Shown here piece after piece: positions 42,391-51,288 of a DNA stretch of 64,000 nt (positions are counted from its first letter, which is position 1; every line of letters begins with the position of its first letter). Made by a program: the position numbers and the translations under genes. The notes under the pieces are model-generated. The model made no database searches. It saw only the letters and a program-made list of their open reading frames with translations, and was not told the DNA's origin. The stretch is from CAYNWT01 sp964450955 (GTDB lineage: Bacteria; Planctomycetota; Planctomycetia; Planctomycetales; Planctomycetaceae), in the NCBI GenBank assembly GCA_964450955.1, contig CAYVFI010000007.1:62001-126000 (forward strand), written 5' to 3'.

Positions 42391-43376
42391 TTTGCTTTCG
42401 CGGCCGACTTTTCTGATTCTTCCTGAACCCAACCAGCGGCCCCCATGGAAGTGGAATCGTCGCCCAGCATAGCGACTTTAATTGCGAACTCGTCAGCAAG
42501 CTCAGGAAGAACAGTCTTCCTTGCGCCAATTTTGACCGCAGGCAGATAAATTCCAGGCATTGCCTCGACCAAACCGCCCCCCAAAATCACGATATCCGGG
42601 GCCAGCAGGTTGACCAGCGTTCCGACAGCCTGCCCCACATAGTCAGCCGCTTCTTCAACGATAACACGCACCGAATCGTCACCATCGGCGATGGCCTTGG
42701 CCAGAACACCGCTGCGAATCTGTGACAAATCGGTCCCGGCTGATTCCATGAGATTCGGAGCCTGACCCCGATAGACGGCTTTCGCAGACTCACCGGAAAT
42801 CGCGAGCCGACTGGCCAGCGCTTCCAGCGAACCGGGAGGACCACTTCCGGCTCTCGGCCCCGAACCGGCTAGCGGCATGTAGCCAACCTCCATGCACGAC
42901 GATCGAGTGCCTCGGAAAATTCGACCTTCATATACACAGCCGCCGCCGACGCCCGTGCCAGGGAAGACTCCAACCACACACCGAGCGTCCTTCGCCGCGC
43001 CGAATCGGTATTCGCCGTAGACACCGGCATCGACATCGTTGGCAATCGTAACGGGGCACTCGAATTCATCTGAAAGGTATTTGCGAATCCTGGCGTTTCT
43101 CCAACCAAGGTTCGGCGCGTCCATAATGACGCCGCTGTCAAGGTTCAGGGTGCCGGGGCAACCAACGCCAATTCCCCGCAACGCACCTTTGCCAATCTCG
43201 GCCTTCTTCAACGTCCGGTGGATCGTCTCAGCAATTCGCTTCAGGCCAAATTCAACGCCTTCGTGACCGCGAGTCCGGCGGCGTTCTCGCGCAACAGACT
43301 CAAAGTTCTTGTCGTAGAGAACCGACAGCATCTTTGTGCCGCCCAGGTCAAAACCAATTCGGTACCCGTCACCCAT
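42387..43376 (-). CDS. ROK family sugar kinase lacking zinc ligands
   Basis: A 329-residue protein with ATP site IGFDLGGTKMLSVLYD, catalytic Asp in ANDVDAGVYGEY and the phosphate loop FPGTGVGGGCVYEG. Most ROK kinases have a zinc site of one His (GH) and three Cys (CxCGxxGCxE). Here the segments read EVGYMPLAG and RAGSGPPGSLEALAS, so all four ligands are gone together. It probably phosphorylates a hexose; in this operon with ppx and ppk a polyphosphate-dependent glucokinase is possible, but phosphate donor and sugar are not shown by sequence. First gene of the operon. Confidence 0.88.
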   Translation of the reverse strand: MGDGYRIGFDLGGTKMLSVLYDKNFESVARERRRTRGHEGVEFGLKRIAETIHRTLKKAEIGKGALRGIGVGCPGTLNLDSGVIMDAPNLGWRNARIRKYLSDEFECPVTIANDVDAGVYGEYRFGAAKDARCVVGVFPGTGVGGGCVYEGRIFRGTRSSCMEVGYMPLAGSGPRAGSGPPGSLEALASRLAISGESAKAVYRGQAPNLMESAGTDLSQIRSGVLAKAIADGDDSVRVIVEEAADYVGQAVGTLVNLLAPDIVILGGGLVEAMPGIYLPAVKIGARKTVLPELADEFAIKVAMLGDDSTSMGAAGWVQEESEKSAAKAK

Positions 43377-43705
43377 AACTACTCCATCAAAATATCACCA
43401 GCCCCGATCCCGAGGCTCGTCCAACGAAACTTGCCGTACCATATGCCGAGACAAAAACAGATGCGAACGCGCGAACGGTTCGTTCGATCGGATTCCGGTA
43501 GGTTGTTGCCGGGGTAGGGCGGTGGTGACCCGGCTGGTTGGTTCCTGTGTTATCGATTTTGTGCTGAATGAGCGGCGTTCAGCCCGCCCGCTCCTCCCTC
43601 GGCCCCGCCAAAACAGTTGGGGCCGGTAGGGTCTGCCACTGTGGTTTGGCTGGCCTGCCTGGCAGGCTGGTTCTTTGAGAAAGTCGGGGCAGGTCGGTAC
43701 TGTTT
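43377..43705. other. Intergenic gap with short palindrome
   Basis: About 330 bases between divergent genes. It holds a palindrome GCCTGCCTGGCAGGC (43653-43667) but no gene. Promoters for the ROK-ppx-ppk operon and the zinc-ribbon membrane gene should lie here. Confidence 0.45.
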
Positions 43706-44914
43706 GTGGATGTTCTGGCAGGAGCAACCCGGTCGTGGACAAAGGTCGTGAAGCCTGAGGGCCGGAACCGGACTTGTTGCCTCGTTCTCTCTTCAAGACG
43801 GAATGTTGCGTTGTCGACTCCCCAGCTTATCGCTTGCCCCAACTGTGGAACCGAAGTTCACCTTCCGGCGGCCGCGCAGCGAACGCAGTGGCACTGTCCC
43901 GAATGCGGAAACGAGATTTCGCGCGAGCCAGGTCGGACCAGTGTGCCCGACGGTGATTCGGATGACGAATCGACGTATCAAATTCTCCGCGAACCGAAAA
44001 CAGGCAGGCAGCAGAGCAGGCGAGCGGAAAAGCTTGACCTGACATACTTACCGACTCCCGTTGGTGATCCGGAAGAACAGCCATCGCCGAAGGTTTCGAG
44101 AGAACATCGTCATCGTGCGTCCATCAAAGTCAAAGTGGATCCTCCGCCGGAGCGCCCGTTTGTGTCTGGTGTATTCGGATTTCCGTTTCAGGGCTCGGTA
44201 ATCGGGCAGTGGTTGGTTCTGGCCTGTTGCTTTTCCTTTTTCGCGTTACTGGCTCTGGTGATGATTTCACTTTACCAGGCCGCCGCATCACTGGTGTCGG
44301 GTATCGGAGCGTTTATCGTATTGCCCGCATTCTGGATTGGGCTCTGGACATTTTCTTACGCGGCCGCCTGCAGTCTGATTGTGGTGGAAGAAACTGCGGC
44401 CGGAAACGACGAGATCCGCGACTGGATGGAAGGCGGCTGGAAAGAATGGGTCTGGCAACTTTTCTATGTCGTGTACGTTGCGGCATTACCAATGGCGATT
44501 GCGTGGCCGATCGTGAAACTTGCCGGACGAACCTACGCCGAAATGGCGCTCCCACTGGCGGTCGTTGAATTTTTCCTGTTCCCAATTTTTCTGTTGTCCG
44601 CGCTTGAACAGGATTCGCCGTGGTTTCCAATTAGCCCACCAATTCTGTCCAGCCTGTTCAAAGCAATCGGCGGCTGGTGCGCGTTCTATTGCATGGGCGT
44701 GCTTGTCGCTGTGGCCTGTGGCGCGTTGGTTTACTTTGCAGTCGGCAATGTGTCGTTCGGACTGGCATTTGTGATGGGCCCGGTCTTCGCCGCCGCGATG
44801 TTGATTTACGCTCGACTATTGGGACGTCTTGGTTGGGTGATCCTCGATCGCGTTCCAAATACCAGGTACGAACGGCCGCAGAAGCAACGCGCGATCCCGA
44901 GCGAACTTGATTAA
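43706..44914 (+). CDS. Zinc-ribbon membrane protein of unknown function
   Basis: Up to 402 residues. A zinc ribbon (LIACPNCGTEVHLPAA then HCPECGNEI) lies at the start, then an acidic/polar linker of about 80 residues, then a membrane domain with six or seven helices from about residue 175. This zinc-ribbon plus membrane layout is common among planctomycete orphans. The start is uncertain: GTG at 43706 or TTG at 43811 close to the ribbon. The TTG would leave a compact protein starting just before the ribbon. Function unknown; location inner membrane. Confidence 0.7.
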   Translation: MDVLAGATRSWTKVVKPEGRNRTCCLVLSSRRNVALSTPQLIACPNCGTEVHLPAAAQRTQWHCPECGNEISREPGRTSVPDGDSDDESTYQILREPKTGRQQSRRAEKLDLTYLPTPVGDPEEQPSPKVSREHRHRASIKVKVDPPPERPFVSGVFGFPFQGSVIGQWLVLACCFSFFALLALVMISLYQAAASLVSGIGAFIVLPAFWIGLWTFSYAAACSLIVVEETAAGNDEIRDWMEGGWKEWVWQLFYVVYVAALPMAIAWPIVKLAGRTYAEMALPLAVVEFFLFPIFLLSALEQDSPWFPISPPILSSLFKAIGGWCAFYCMGVLVAVACGALVYFAVGNVSFGLAFVMGPVFAAAMLIYARLLGRLGWVILDRVPNTRYERPQKQRAIPSELD

Positions 44915-44951
44915 GTCCGTCATGAACCTGGTCAGCTGTTTCTTTAGGAAA

Positions 44952-45791
44952 CTACGACGTGATTGTCTGAATTGACAAGCCATCATCCGTGTGGCGTTCG
45001 ACGATATCGACCAACTGGTCCGCGTACTCTTTGCGAGATTTGGACCCGCGTTTGACAGAACTGGCTGTTCGAGTATCGCCATCCTGTGCGCGGCGCGCGG
45101 CCGACAGGAATGTCTGAGCGACATCGTGATCGCGTGGTGCCACGGCCGACATTTCGATGACTTTGTCCAGGCCACGGCCCAGCGGCAACAAGGCCAGTGC
45201 GGACTTGTAACGCTGCCAGCGGACAACGTCTTCTGAAACTTCGCCGTCTTCCATCGACTTCAGTGGTCGCGTTGGAAACAGGTCCAGTTCCAGAACCACG
45301 TCGCCGTTTGACCTGGTGTAGCACTGAGACAGTTCGAACCGGGTTCCCGAGCCTCCGTGAGCTCGGTTGAGTCTGGTCAAAATCAGCAACAGCTGGCCGA
45401 TCAGCATTTCACCTCCGGCACCTGGTCGCATCAGCAGCCTCAGCGGGTCGCTGGCGGACTTCAGGCAGAAGCGTTCTTCTTCGTTGACATCATCTGGTCC
45501 GAAGTCCGGTGCTGTGATATCGGCCGCGGCAGTATTGCCTTCCTGAAGTTCGGTCCAGGCTTCCTGCAAGGCTCGGCGGTTTTGCTGAATCTGCTGCAGG
45601 TCGCGTGTTCGCTGTCGTTCCCACTGCTGCTTGTCACGCTCCAACTGAAGCGCGTACGTATCCAGTTGCTCAAGTTGAACAAGAAAGAACCGTTCGAACC
45701 GCCGCGAGAACCGATCAAGGTCGCGGGCCAATTCCAGCAGGTCATTGTGGTCGACGCTGTACGCGTCGTCTGTTTGAAGATCCGTAGACAT
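44952..45791 (-). CDS. Coiled-coil protein, last gene of chemosensory-like operon
   Basis: A 279-residue soluble protein. Residues about 25-85 are a strong coiled coil (FFLVQLEQLDTYALQLERDK, then QIQQNRRALQEAW). The middle has mixed secondary structure (GAGGEMLIGQLLLILTRLNR). I do not recognise a family. It starts 11 bases after the other coiled-coil gene and ends the operon with CheW, MCP, CheA and receiver genes. A scaffold or output partner is likely from context only. Confidence 0.7.
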   Translation of the reverse strand: MSTDLQTDDAYSVDHNDLLELARDLDRFSRRFERFFLVQLEQLDTYALQLERDKQQWERQRTRDLQQIQQNRRALQEAWTELQEGNTAAADITAPDFGPDDVNEEERFCLKSASDPLRLLMRPGAGGEMLIGQLLLILTRLNRAHGGSGTRFELSQCYTRSNGDVVLELDLFPTRPLKSMEDGEVSEDVVRWQRYKSALALLPLGRGLDKVIEMSAVAPRDHDVAQTFLSAARRAQDGDTRTASSVKRGSKSRKEYADQLVDIVERHTDDGLSIQTITS

Positions 45792-45802
45792 AGCTGCTTT
45801 GT

Positions 45803-46924
45803 TTATCGCTTATCAAGACGTTTCCACAGTCGTGAGACACGACCGGCAAGAGACTTCTCGTACGCTTCCTGGCGTTCTTCTTCTTCAGTCGCCTGAACTT
45901 CTTTGAGATGATCACGTAGTGCCCGAATACGAAGGTCCGAACCTTCCATCGCTTTCTGGTCTTCGAGTTCCTGCTTTAGCTTCTCAAGTTCGAATCGCTG
46001 ACGAGCAACGTCTGCGCGTTCCTGGCAAAGCTGAACACTTTCCAGGCGTTCGGCATCCTCGGACGCGTTTTCGACAGCTCGCTGAAGATCCTGAATCGTT
46101 TCTCGTTCTTTGTCCAACTGGCTTAGTAGTTCGTCTTTTTCGTCTCGCAAATCGGTGACGACGCGTTGCAGTGCTTCAATACGGGTATCGTTGCTGTCAC
46201 TGCTGGCCGACTGTTCTGCCGCGCGGCGTTCGCTGCGGGCCTGGGTGAGGCGGACTGACATTTCAGAGAGTTTGAGTTCCCAGTCGCGATCGCGAGCGGT
46301 AATGCGTGACTCAATTTCTTCGACCCAGTTTTCCAACTGGCGTCGTTCGTCTTGTTCTGCGTGTGTCGCGTCTTCGGAGATCTGCAAGTGGTTTTGAAGA
46401 ACCGTAAGCTGGTCGTCCTTCTGATCCAGTTCGCTTAGCAGTTCTTCCAGGCGTGTGCACAGCTTCTGCAGTTCGTCAGCCGAAACACCAGTCGTGTCAT
46501 CGTCGGTCGCTACGGAACCAGTGTCGCCGCCGCGGAGTTCCTGTATCAGGATGTCGCGTTCGGTGACTTCTGTTTGCAGCTGAGTCATTTCGGTTCGAAG
46601 CAGTTCGATCATTTCTTCCTGAAACGGATCGGGCGCACCGTTGGCGGCTTTGGCCGTGTTCAGCCGATCGCGTAACACATCCATTTCAGCGTTTGCTTCC
46701 TGCAGACTCGCTTCAAGTTCGCGAACGCGAAGTAGGTCGGCACCCGCTACCGAAAGCGGTTCCTGAGCGACAGTCGTTGCAGCAGGTTCAGCCGCTGACT
46801 GTGTGTCGGTTTCAGTTGCTTCGTTAGCTTCAGTCGATTCGAAGTGCGCGTCGTTTTGTTCCGACTGCGAAGTTTCGTTGCCGTGCTCTCGCATGTTGTA
46901 GAGTTCGTCGAGTGTAAAGGCCAT
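45803..46924 (-). CDS. Long coiled-coil protein of chemosensory-like operon
   Basis: A 373-residue acidic protein. After a short N-terminus (MAFTLDELYNMREHGNETSQ) and an acidic Glu/Thr linker, almost all of residues 65-345 is predicted heptad coiled coil (e.g. LREAS... replaced here by LEASLQEANAEMDVLRDRLN). The C-terminal 30 residues are basic and may be a binding site. Such proteins often place signalling arrays or link them to a machine. There is a 54-base gap to the receiver gene upstream. No family recognised. Confidence 0.7.
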   Translation of the reverse strand: MAFTLDELYNMREHGNETSQSEQNDAHFESTEANEATETDTQSAAEPAATTVAQEPLSVAGADLLRVRELEASLQEANAEMDVLRDRLNTAKAANGAPDPFQEEMIELLRTEMTQLQTEVTERDILIQELRGGDTGSVATDDDTTGVSADELQKLCTRLEELLSELDQKDDQLTVLQNHLQISEDATHAEQDERRQLENWVEEIESRITARDRDWELKLSEMSVRLTQARSERRAAEQSASSDSNDTRIEALQRVVTDLRDEKDELLSQLDKERETIQDLQRAVENASEDAERLESVQLCQERADVARQRFELEKLKQELEDQKAMEGSDLRIRALRDHLKEVQATEEEERQEAYEKSLAGRVSRLWKRLDKR

Positions 46925-46978
46925 GACCTTGTTCCGTTACTGGTTGTCTGTTCGACCGAGGTATGCTGGGGACGCGCG

Positions 46979-48502
46979 CTAGACCGTCACTTCGACGTTG
47001 TTATCACTTTCCAGTGTGTGGTTGACGATGTTCATGACGTCTTCCAGGGTGTAAGGCCGTGTCAGGACGGCATCGGCCCCGAGGTCTGTTTCCTGTTCGT
47101 CGCCCGATGAAACGCCGATGACGCAAACGCCTTCGTGTTCAGCCGATTCGCGTAGTGTGCGAGCGACCTCAGCCGATTCGGGAGCGTCCATTGGAAGCAA
47201 AACGGCATCTGGACAGTTACGCTTCAGCAGCAGTTGCAATCCAAGTCGGTCGCGAACCACGCGGCCGGCAAGATCGTTGTCTTCATCGTTAAGCATGTCG
47301 CGAAGCAGGTTCGCCGCGTCACGATCGCTTTCCATCGCGATAAGCTGGCGAGTCTGTTTGTGAGCCTTCCGTTCGACCCAATCGACCATTTCCAGACCGA
47401 CAAGAACACGGCAAACCTCTTCGCGTTCCATGCCGGTCTTATCGGCAAGTTGCTGAGGTGTGGCAGGATCTTCCAGGTATGACAGCAGCTTCATATGCCG
47501 CGCGTCCAGGCCACCTCGGTCGAGGTTTTGACCACGCAACGCCTTGCGAACAAAAGCGGTGTACTCGTCACATTCGGGTGCCGTCAGAGCCGTGACCGAT
47601 GAATCAACACACAATGATGCGAGGCTGGATTCGAGCGGTGATTTGATAAACAAGCCGGGAACTTCGCGATCAGACTCGAACGCGAAGGTTCGAGCATCCT
47701 GGGCATCAAAGCAATGTCGTGTCAGCACAGCTGCCTGGTGGCGGAGCAGGGCTTTCAGCATACGCGGATCCAGAACCTTTCGGTCCAGCAGTTCGACCAG
47801 TCCATCGACCTGTGATGAGAACCCGGTTCCTGCCGTGAATTTCAGCAGTGGAGCAAGTTCCTTCATGTTTTCCGGCAATGTAGCTGCGATTTGGTCGGGA
47901 CCGACTGATGTTGAAACAACAGCCTGAATGCGACCACCACGCAGATAAAAGTAAACGCGATCCAGTGCGGTTTCGACTTCCAGCATGCCGGTGTGCTGTG
48001 AGTTGTTTAGGAAGTCCAGAATTTCACGCAGGCCGAAGTTGGCCAGGCTACCAGACAATGATGTGTTGGCGTTCGCATTGATCACTTCAGGAACCGCGGT
48101 TCCTCCCGACTGCGACGCGACAATCATCGCTCCATTTTCAACCGCATTGGCAACGGTCGTCTTTAGCAACTCCGGCGTGTACGGCTTCGGCAACGAATCA
48201 ACGACGTTGGCCTGTTCGGTGTATTCCATATACGCCTGCTTTCGCAGCGTCGAAGAAACAACCACAGGAATCAAAGCGACTTCGGGAATTTCAGAAAGTT
48301 GTTTTGCAACCTCGATACCCAGCGTGCCCGGCAACTGGTGATCCAGCAGAATAACCTGAGGAACAATCTGCTGCGCCAATTCGATACCTTCTTCGGCAGT
48401 TGGTGCGAGAATGACCCGATAGCCTTCGCGGCTCAGGTTGCTGTCGACCATTTTTCGAATAGTCGCACTATCGTCGATGACGAGAATCGTTGTTTCCGAC
48501 AT
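46979..48502 (-). CDS. Receiver-DUF4388-wHTH-pseudoreceiver protein
   Basis: A 507-residue protein. The N-terminal receiver (TTILVIDDSATIRKMVDSNL) has the phosphate-accepting Asp in VILLDHQLPG and a Lys in SLPKPY. Residues about 145-235 match DUF4388/PATAN (LSGSLANFGLREILDFLNNS, then TGMLEV). A winged-helix-like segment lies near 340-390. The C-terminal receiver-like domain has VLLPMDAPES where Asp is expected, so it is probably a pseudoreceiver. It follows the CheA gene by 23 bases and is the likely phosphate sink or output of that kinase. Confidence 0.88.
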   Translation of the reverse strand: MSETTILVIDDSATIRKMVDSNLSREGYRVILAPTAEEGIELAQQIVPQVILLDHQLPGTLGIEVAKQLSEIPEVALIPVVVSSTLRKQAYMEYTEQANVVDSLPKPYTPELLKTTVANAVENGAMIVASQSGGTAVPEVINANANTSLSGSLANFGLREILDFLNNSQHTGMLEVETALDRVYFYLRGGRIQAVVSTSVGPDQIAATLPENMKELAPLLKFTAGTGFSSQVDGLVELLDRKVLDPRMLKALLRHQAAVLTRHCFDAQDARTFAFESDREVPGLFIKSPLESSLASLCVDSSVTALTAPECDEYTAFVRKALRGQNLDRGGLDARHMKLLSYLEDPATPQQLADKTGMEREEVCRVLVGLEMVDWVERKAHKQTRQLIAMESDRDAANLLRDMLNDEDNDLAGRVVRDRLGLQLLLKRNCPDAVLLPMDAPESAEVARTLRESAEHEGVCVIGVSSGDEQETDLGADAVLTRPYTLEDVMNIVNHTLESDNNVEVTV

Positions 48503-48525
48503 TTTGAACTCCGAGGGTTCTGGTG

Positions 48526-51288
48526 CTAGCTGACTGCTACCGGTTCAGTCGTCCCGGCGAGCATTCCGTCCAGCTCGTCGAAGATGACATTGGTGAGGGG
48601 TTTGACGACGACCTGATCTGCTCCGAGTGAAAGCAATCGTCGGTGTGTGTCTTCATCACCACGACTTGTGATGACAAATACGGGCATATCTTTAATTCGA
48701 CTGCGTTGCTTGATTTCTGATACGAGTTCAAAGCCACCCAGTCGTGGCATTTCGAGGTCAGTCAGTACGGCGTCGAAATCGCCGGTCTTAAGCATGTTGA
48801 GTGCTTCAAGTCCGTCGCTGGCTTCCGATGTCTCGTACCCGGCCTGGCGAGCGATGCGCACGTGCGTCCTGCGTGTGCTTAGTGAATCGTCAACCACAAG
48901 AATGTGTGCTCGTTGTCGAACCGAATCGGTCGCCATCTCCTGTTGAGGTCGAGCAATCCTGGTGACCTCGCTGGTGGCGAGTTGCATCAATCGATAGACG
49001 TCAAGAATCTGTACGGTTTCGCCGTGACCAGAAAGCGTGAGTCCGGCCAACAGGGGATTGCCGACTAACAGTGGCGGAACTCCGCGAACCACAACCTCTT
49101 CCGCCCCGACCACGCTGTCGACTTCGATCGCAACTCTGTTGGCAGCGATCGCGGGCCCTCCGGTGTGATGACCAAGGACCAACAGTTGGCGTCGCTGGCT
49201 TGCGACCTTGTCCGGCAAACCAAGCATTCGCCCCAGCGAAGCGGTTGGCAGATCCGGTGGCAGGTCGCTTGCCTCAGGACGAGCGGCTTGTACAAACTGC
49301 ATTGGCACCGCGAACAGCTGGCCGCCGCATCGCATGACCATCGCGTGTTCGATTGCCGATCGCAGCGGGATTTGCAGCCGGATGCAGGTTCCGTGCCCCG
49401 TTTCTGAATCAATTTCAACACGGCCACGCATTCTGTGAACCTGTGTCGCGACAACATCCATGCCAACGCCGCGACCGGAAACTTCGCTCACTTCACTGCG
49501 TGTTGAAAAGCCGGGGTGGAATATCAATCTGGCAAGGCGGTCGCGTGACGGAGCTGCACCGGCCAGAATCAAGCCACGTTCGCGGCCCTTCTGTTCCAGC
49601 TTTTCGTAGTCCAGTCCACGACCATCGTCTCGAACTTCAAACACGAGACTTGTCGCGTTGGAATGTGCCGACAAAGTCACCCGACCGACTTTGGCTTTGT
49701 TAACCTGTTCGCGGCCGATTGGGTGTTCGATACCGTGGCTCACGGCGTTGCGAACAATGTGCATCAGTGGTTCAAACAATCGTTCCTGCAATGAGCGTTC
49801 CAGTCGAACCTCGCCGCCGATGAATTCGACTTCAACCTGCTTGCCTTCCAGGCGAGCCGCATCGCGAGTTGGTCGGTGTAATCGACGGAACAGTCCTTCA
49901 ACGGGAACTCGCTGCAGATCCATGAGTTCTCGACGGAACTCACCAATCAATCGCGACACAGCGACGTTGTCGTTGCCCAGCGGGTCGAAAACTTCTCTCA
50001 GTGAGCGGTTCAGTTCAGCGACGTCGCTGCAGAGTTCAGCCAGTTCACGAGCCCGATAGGTCGCATGTCGTGATGCGCTACGGGCAAAGTCCTGAGATTC
50101 CTCTCCCGCAATGCTGGCTCCGTCAGACAATCGTTCTGTCAGGGTCCGCATTCGAGATACACAACCGCTGACTCCGGCGTGCAGGTCCCGCAGGCCGCTG
50201 ACATACGTGTCACGCCGGTTCCGCAGGCTGACCAGTTCTGCCAACAAATCCAGCAATGTGCTTAGTCGGCCAGCTTCCACGCGTACGAAACTTGTTTCGG
50301 TATCGTTGCTGTTTGCGGGTGCTACCGCGGGCACCATGGAATCGGTTGTGGACATCGTAACTGCAGCAGCAACGGGCGCGACGTCCGGCAAACTGCCGCC
50401 GGTTACGATGGTTAGCTGGTCGCGAACCGCATCAACGCCCCGCAAGACGGGATCGACATCCAGGACGCCGCCAGATTTATGGGTCGCCTCAATGTAATCT
50501 TCCAACCTGTGCAGATAGCCGGCCAGGTTGCTTAATCCAACACTGCCAGAGGCACCTTTTAGCGTGTGCAGCTCCCGACAAAACTGCTGCATTGACGCAA
50601 CGTCACTGGGATCTGATTCGATTGTCAGCAGGCACTGTTCCATTGAAGCCAGGCAGCTTGTGGCATCGTCTGCGTACGCTTCGACGATATCCGCATCCAT
50701 CTCCGGCTTCTCAGGAGCCGGTGGGTCGGGAATTGTTACCGGGTTGGGTTCCGCCGACATGGCCTTTGACCTGGAAGGAACCCGCTTCTTGTTTTCCTTG
50801 CGAGGCTTTGTTGGTTCGGTGAAAACCGGTTCGCCCAGTCCCGCCAGGAGAGCCGACATATCAACGCTGCTGGCATCAAACGTATCCGGTTTGGAATCCA
50901 GGCCTGCTCCACCCCAATTGTCCGCCCACGCGTCGTTGCCTGACGCAGGTAGCAGTTCGAGGTACTCGCCCCATTCACTGTTGGCAACATTAATCGTCTC
51001 TTGTGCGCCGCTGTCTTCGCTTCCGTTTAGGCACGTCTGAAGTGTGTTCAGGCTGTGGTCAACGAACGAGACGATTTCGCCTGTGCGGGCCTGATCGTCT
51101 TTCGAATTGCCGAAGCAGCTTACGATTTCCAGCAGGCTAAGCAGCATTGCGGACAGTTGTGCCGCATCTCTTGATCCGGCATCGGCTGCAGACGCCTGTA
51201 CTTTCTCCAGCCCCGCTTGCGCGGCGTTGATATCGGGCTGCTTAAGCGAAGTGCGAATCGCGTTAATAGAATCTTTGAACTTGCTCAC
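48526..51288 (-). CDS. CheA-type hybrid histidine kinase with C-terminal receiver
   Basis: A 920-residue protein. An N-terminal region of unknown fold (1-200) is followed by an Hpt domain with the phosphorylated His in CRELHTLKGASGS. A dimerisation helix pair (about 340-430) follows, then an ATPase with HIVRNAVSHGIEHP, RDDGRGLDY and GRGVGMDVV, then a CheW-like domain. The C-terminal receiver (ILVVDDSLSTRRTHVRIARQ) has its Asp in VLTDLEMP and Lys in VVVKPL. Domains and motifs are intact. It overlaps the MCP gene (ATGA). No CheB or CheR is in the operon. Confidence 0.93.
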   Translation of the reverse strand: MSKFKDSINAIRTSLKQPDINAAQAGLEKVQASAADAGSRDAAQLSAMLLSLLEIVSCFGNSKDDQARTGEIVSFVDHSLNTLQTCLNGSEDSGAQETINVANSEWGEYLELLPASGNDAWADNWGGAGLDSKPDTFDASSVDMSALLAGLGEPVFTEPTKPRKENKKRVPSRSKAMSAEPNPVTIPDPPAPEKPEMDADIVEAYADDATSCLASMEQCLLTIESDPSDVASMQQFCRELHTLKGASGSVGLSNLAGYLHRLEDYIEATHKSGGVLDVDPVLRGVDAVRDQLTIVTGGSLPDVAPVAAAVTMSTTDSMVPAVAPANSNDTETSFVRVEAGRLSTLLDLLAELVSLRNRRDTYVSGLRDLHAGVSGCVSRMRTLTERLSDGASIAGEESQDFARSASRHATYRARELAELCSDVAELNRSLREVFDPLGNDNVAVSRLIGEFRRELMDLQRVPVEGLFRRLHRPTRDAARLEGKQVEVEFIGGEVRLERSLQERLFEPLMHIVRNAVSHGIEHPIGREQVNKAKVGRVTLSAHSNATSLVFEVRDDGRGLDYEKLEQKGRERGLILAGAAPSRDRLARLIFHPGFSTRSEVSEVSGRGVGMDVVATQVHRMRGRVEIDSETGHGTCIRLQIPLRSAIEHAMVMRCGGQLFAVPMQFVQAARPEASDLPPDLPTASLGRMLGLPDKVASQRRQLLVLGHHTGGPAIAANRVAIEVDSVVGAEEVVVRGVPPLLVGNPLLAGLTLSGHGETVQILDVYRLMQLATSEVTRIARPQQEMATDSVRQRAHILVVDDSLSTRRTHVRIARQAGYETSEASDGLEALNMLKTGDFDAVLTDLEMPRLGGFELVSEIKQRSRIKDMPVFVITSRGDEDTHRRLLSLGADQVVVKPLTNVIFDELDGMLAGTTEPVAVS

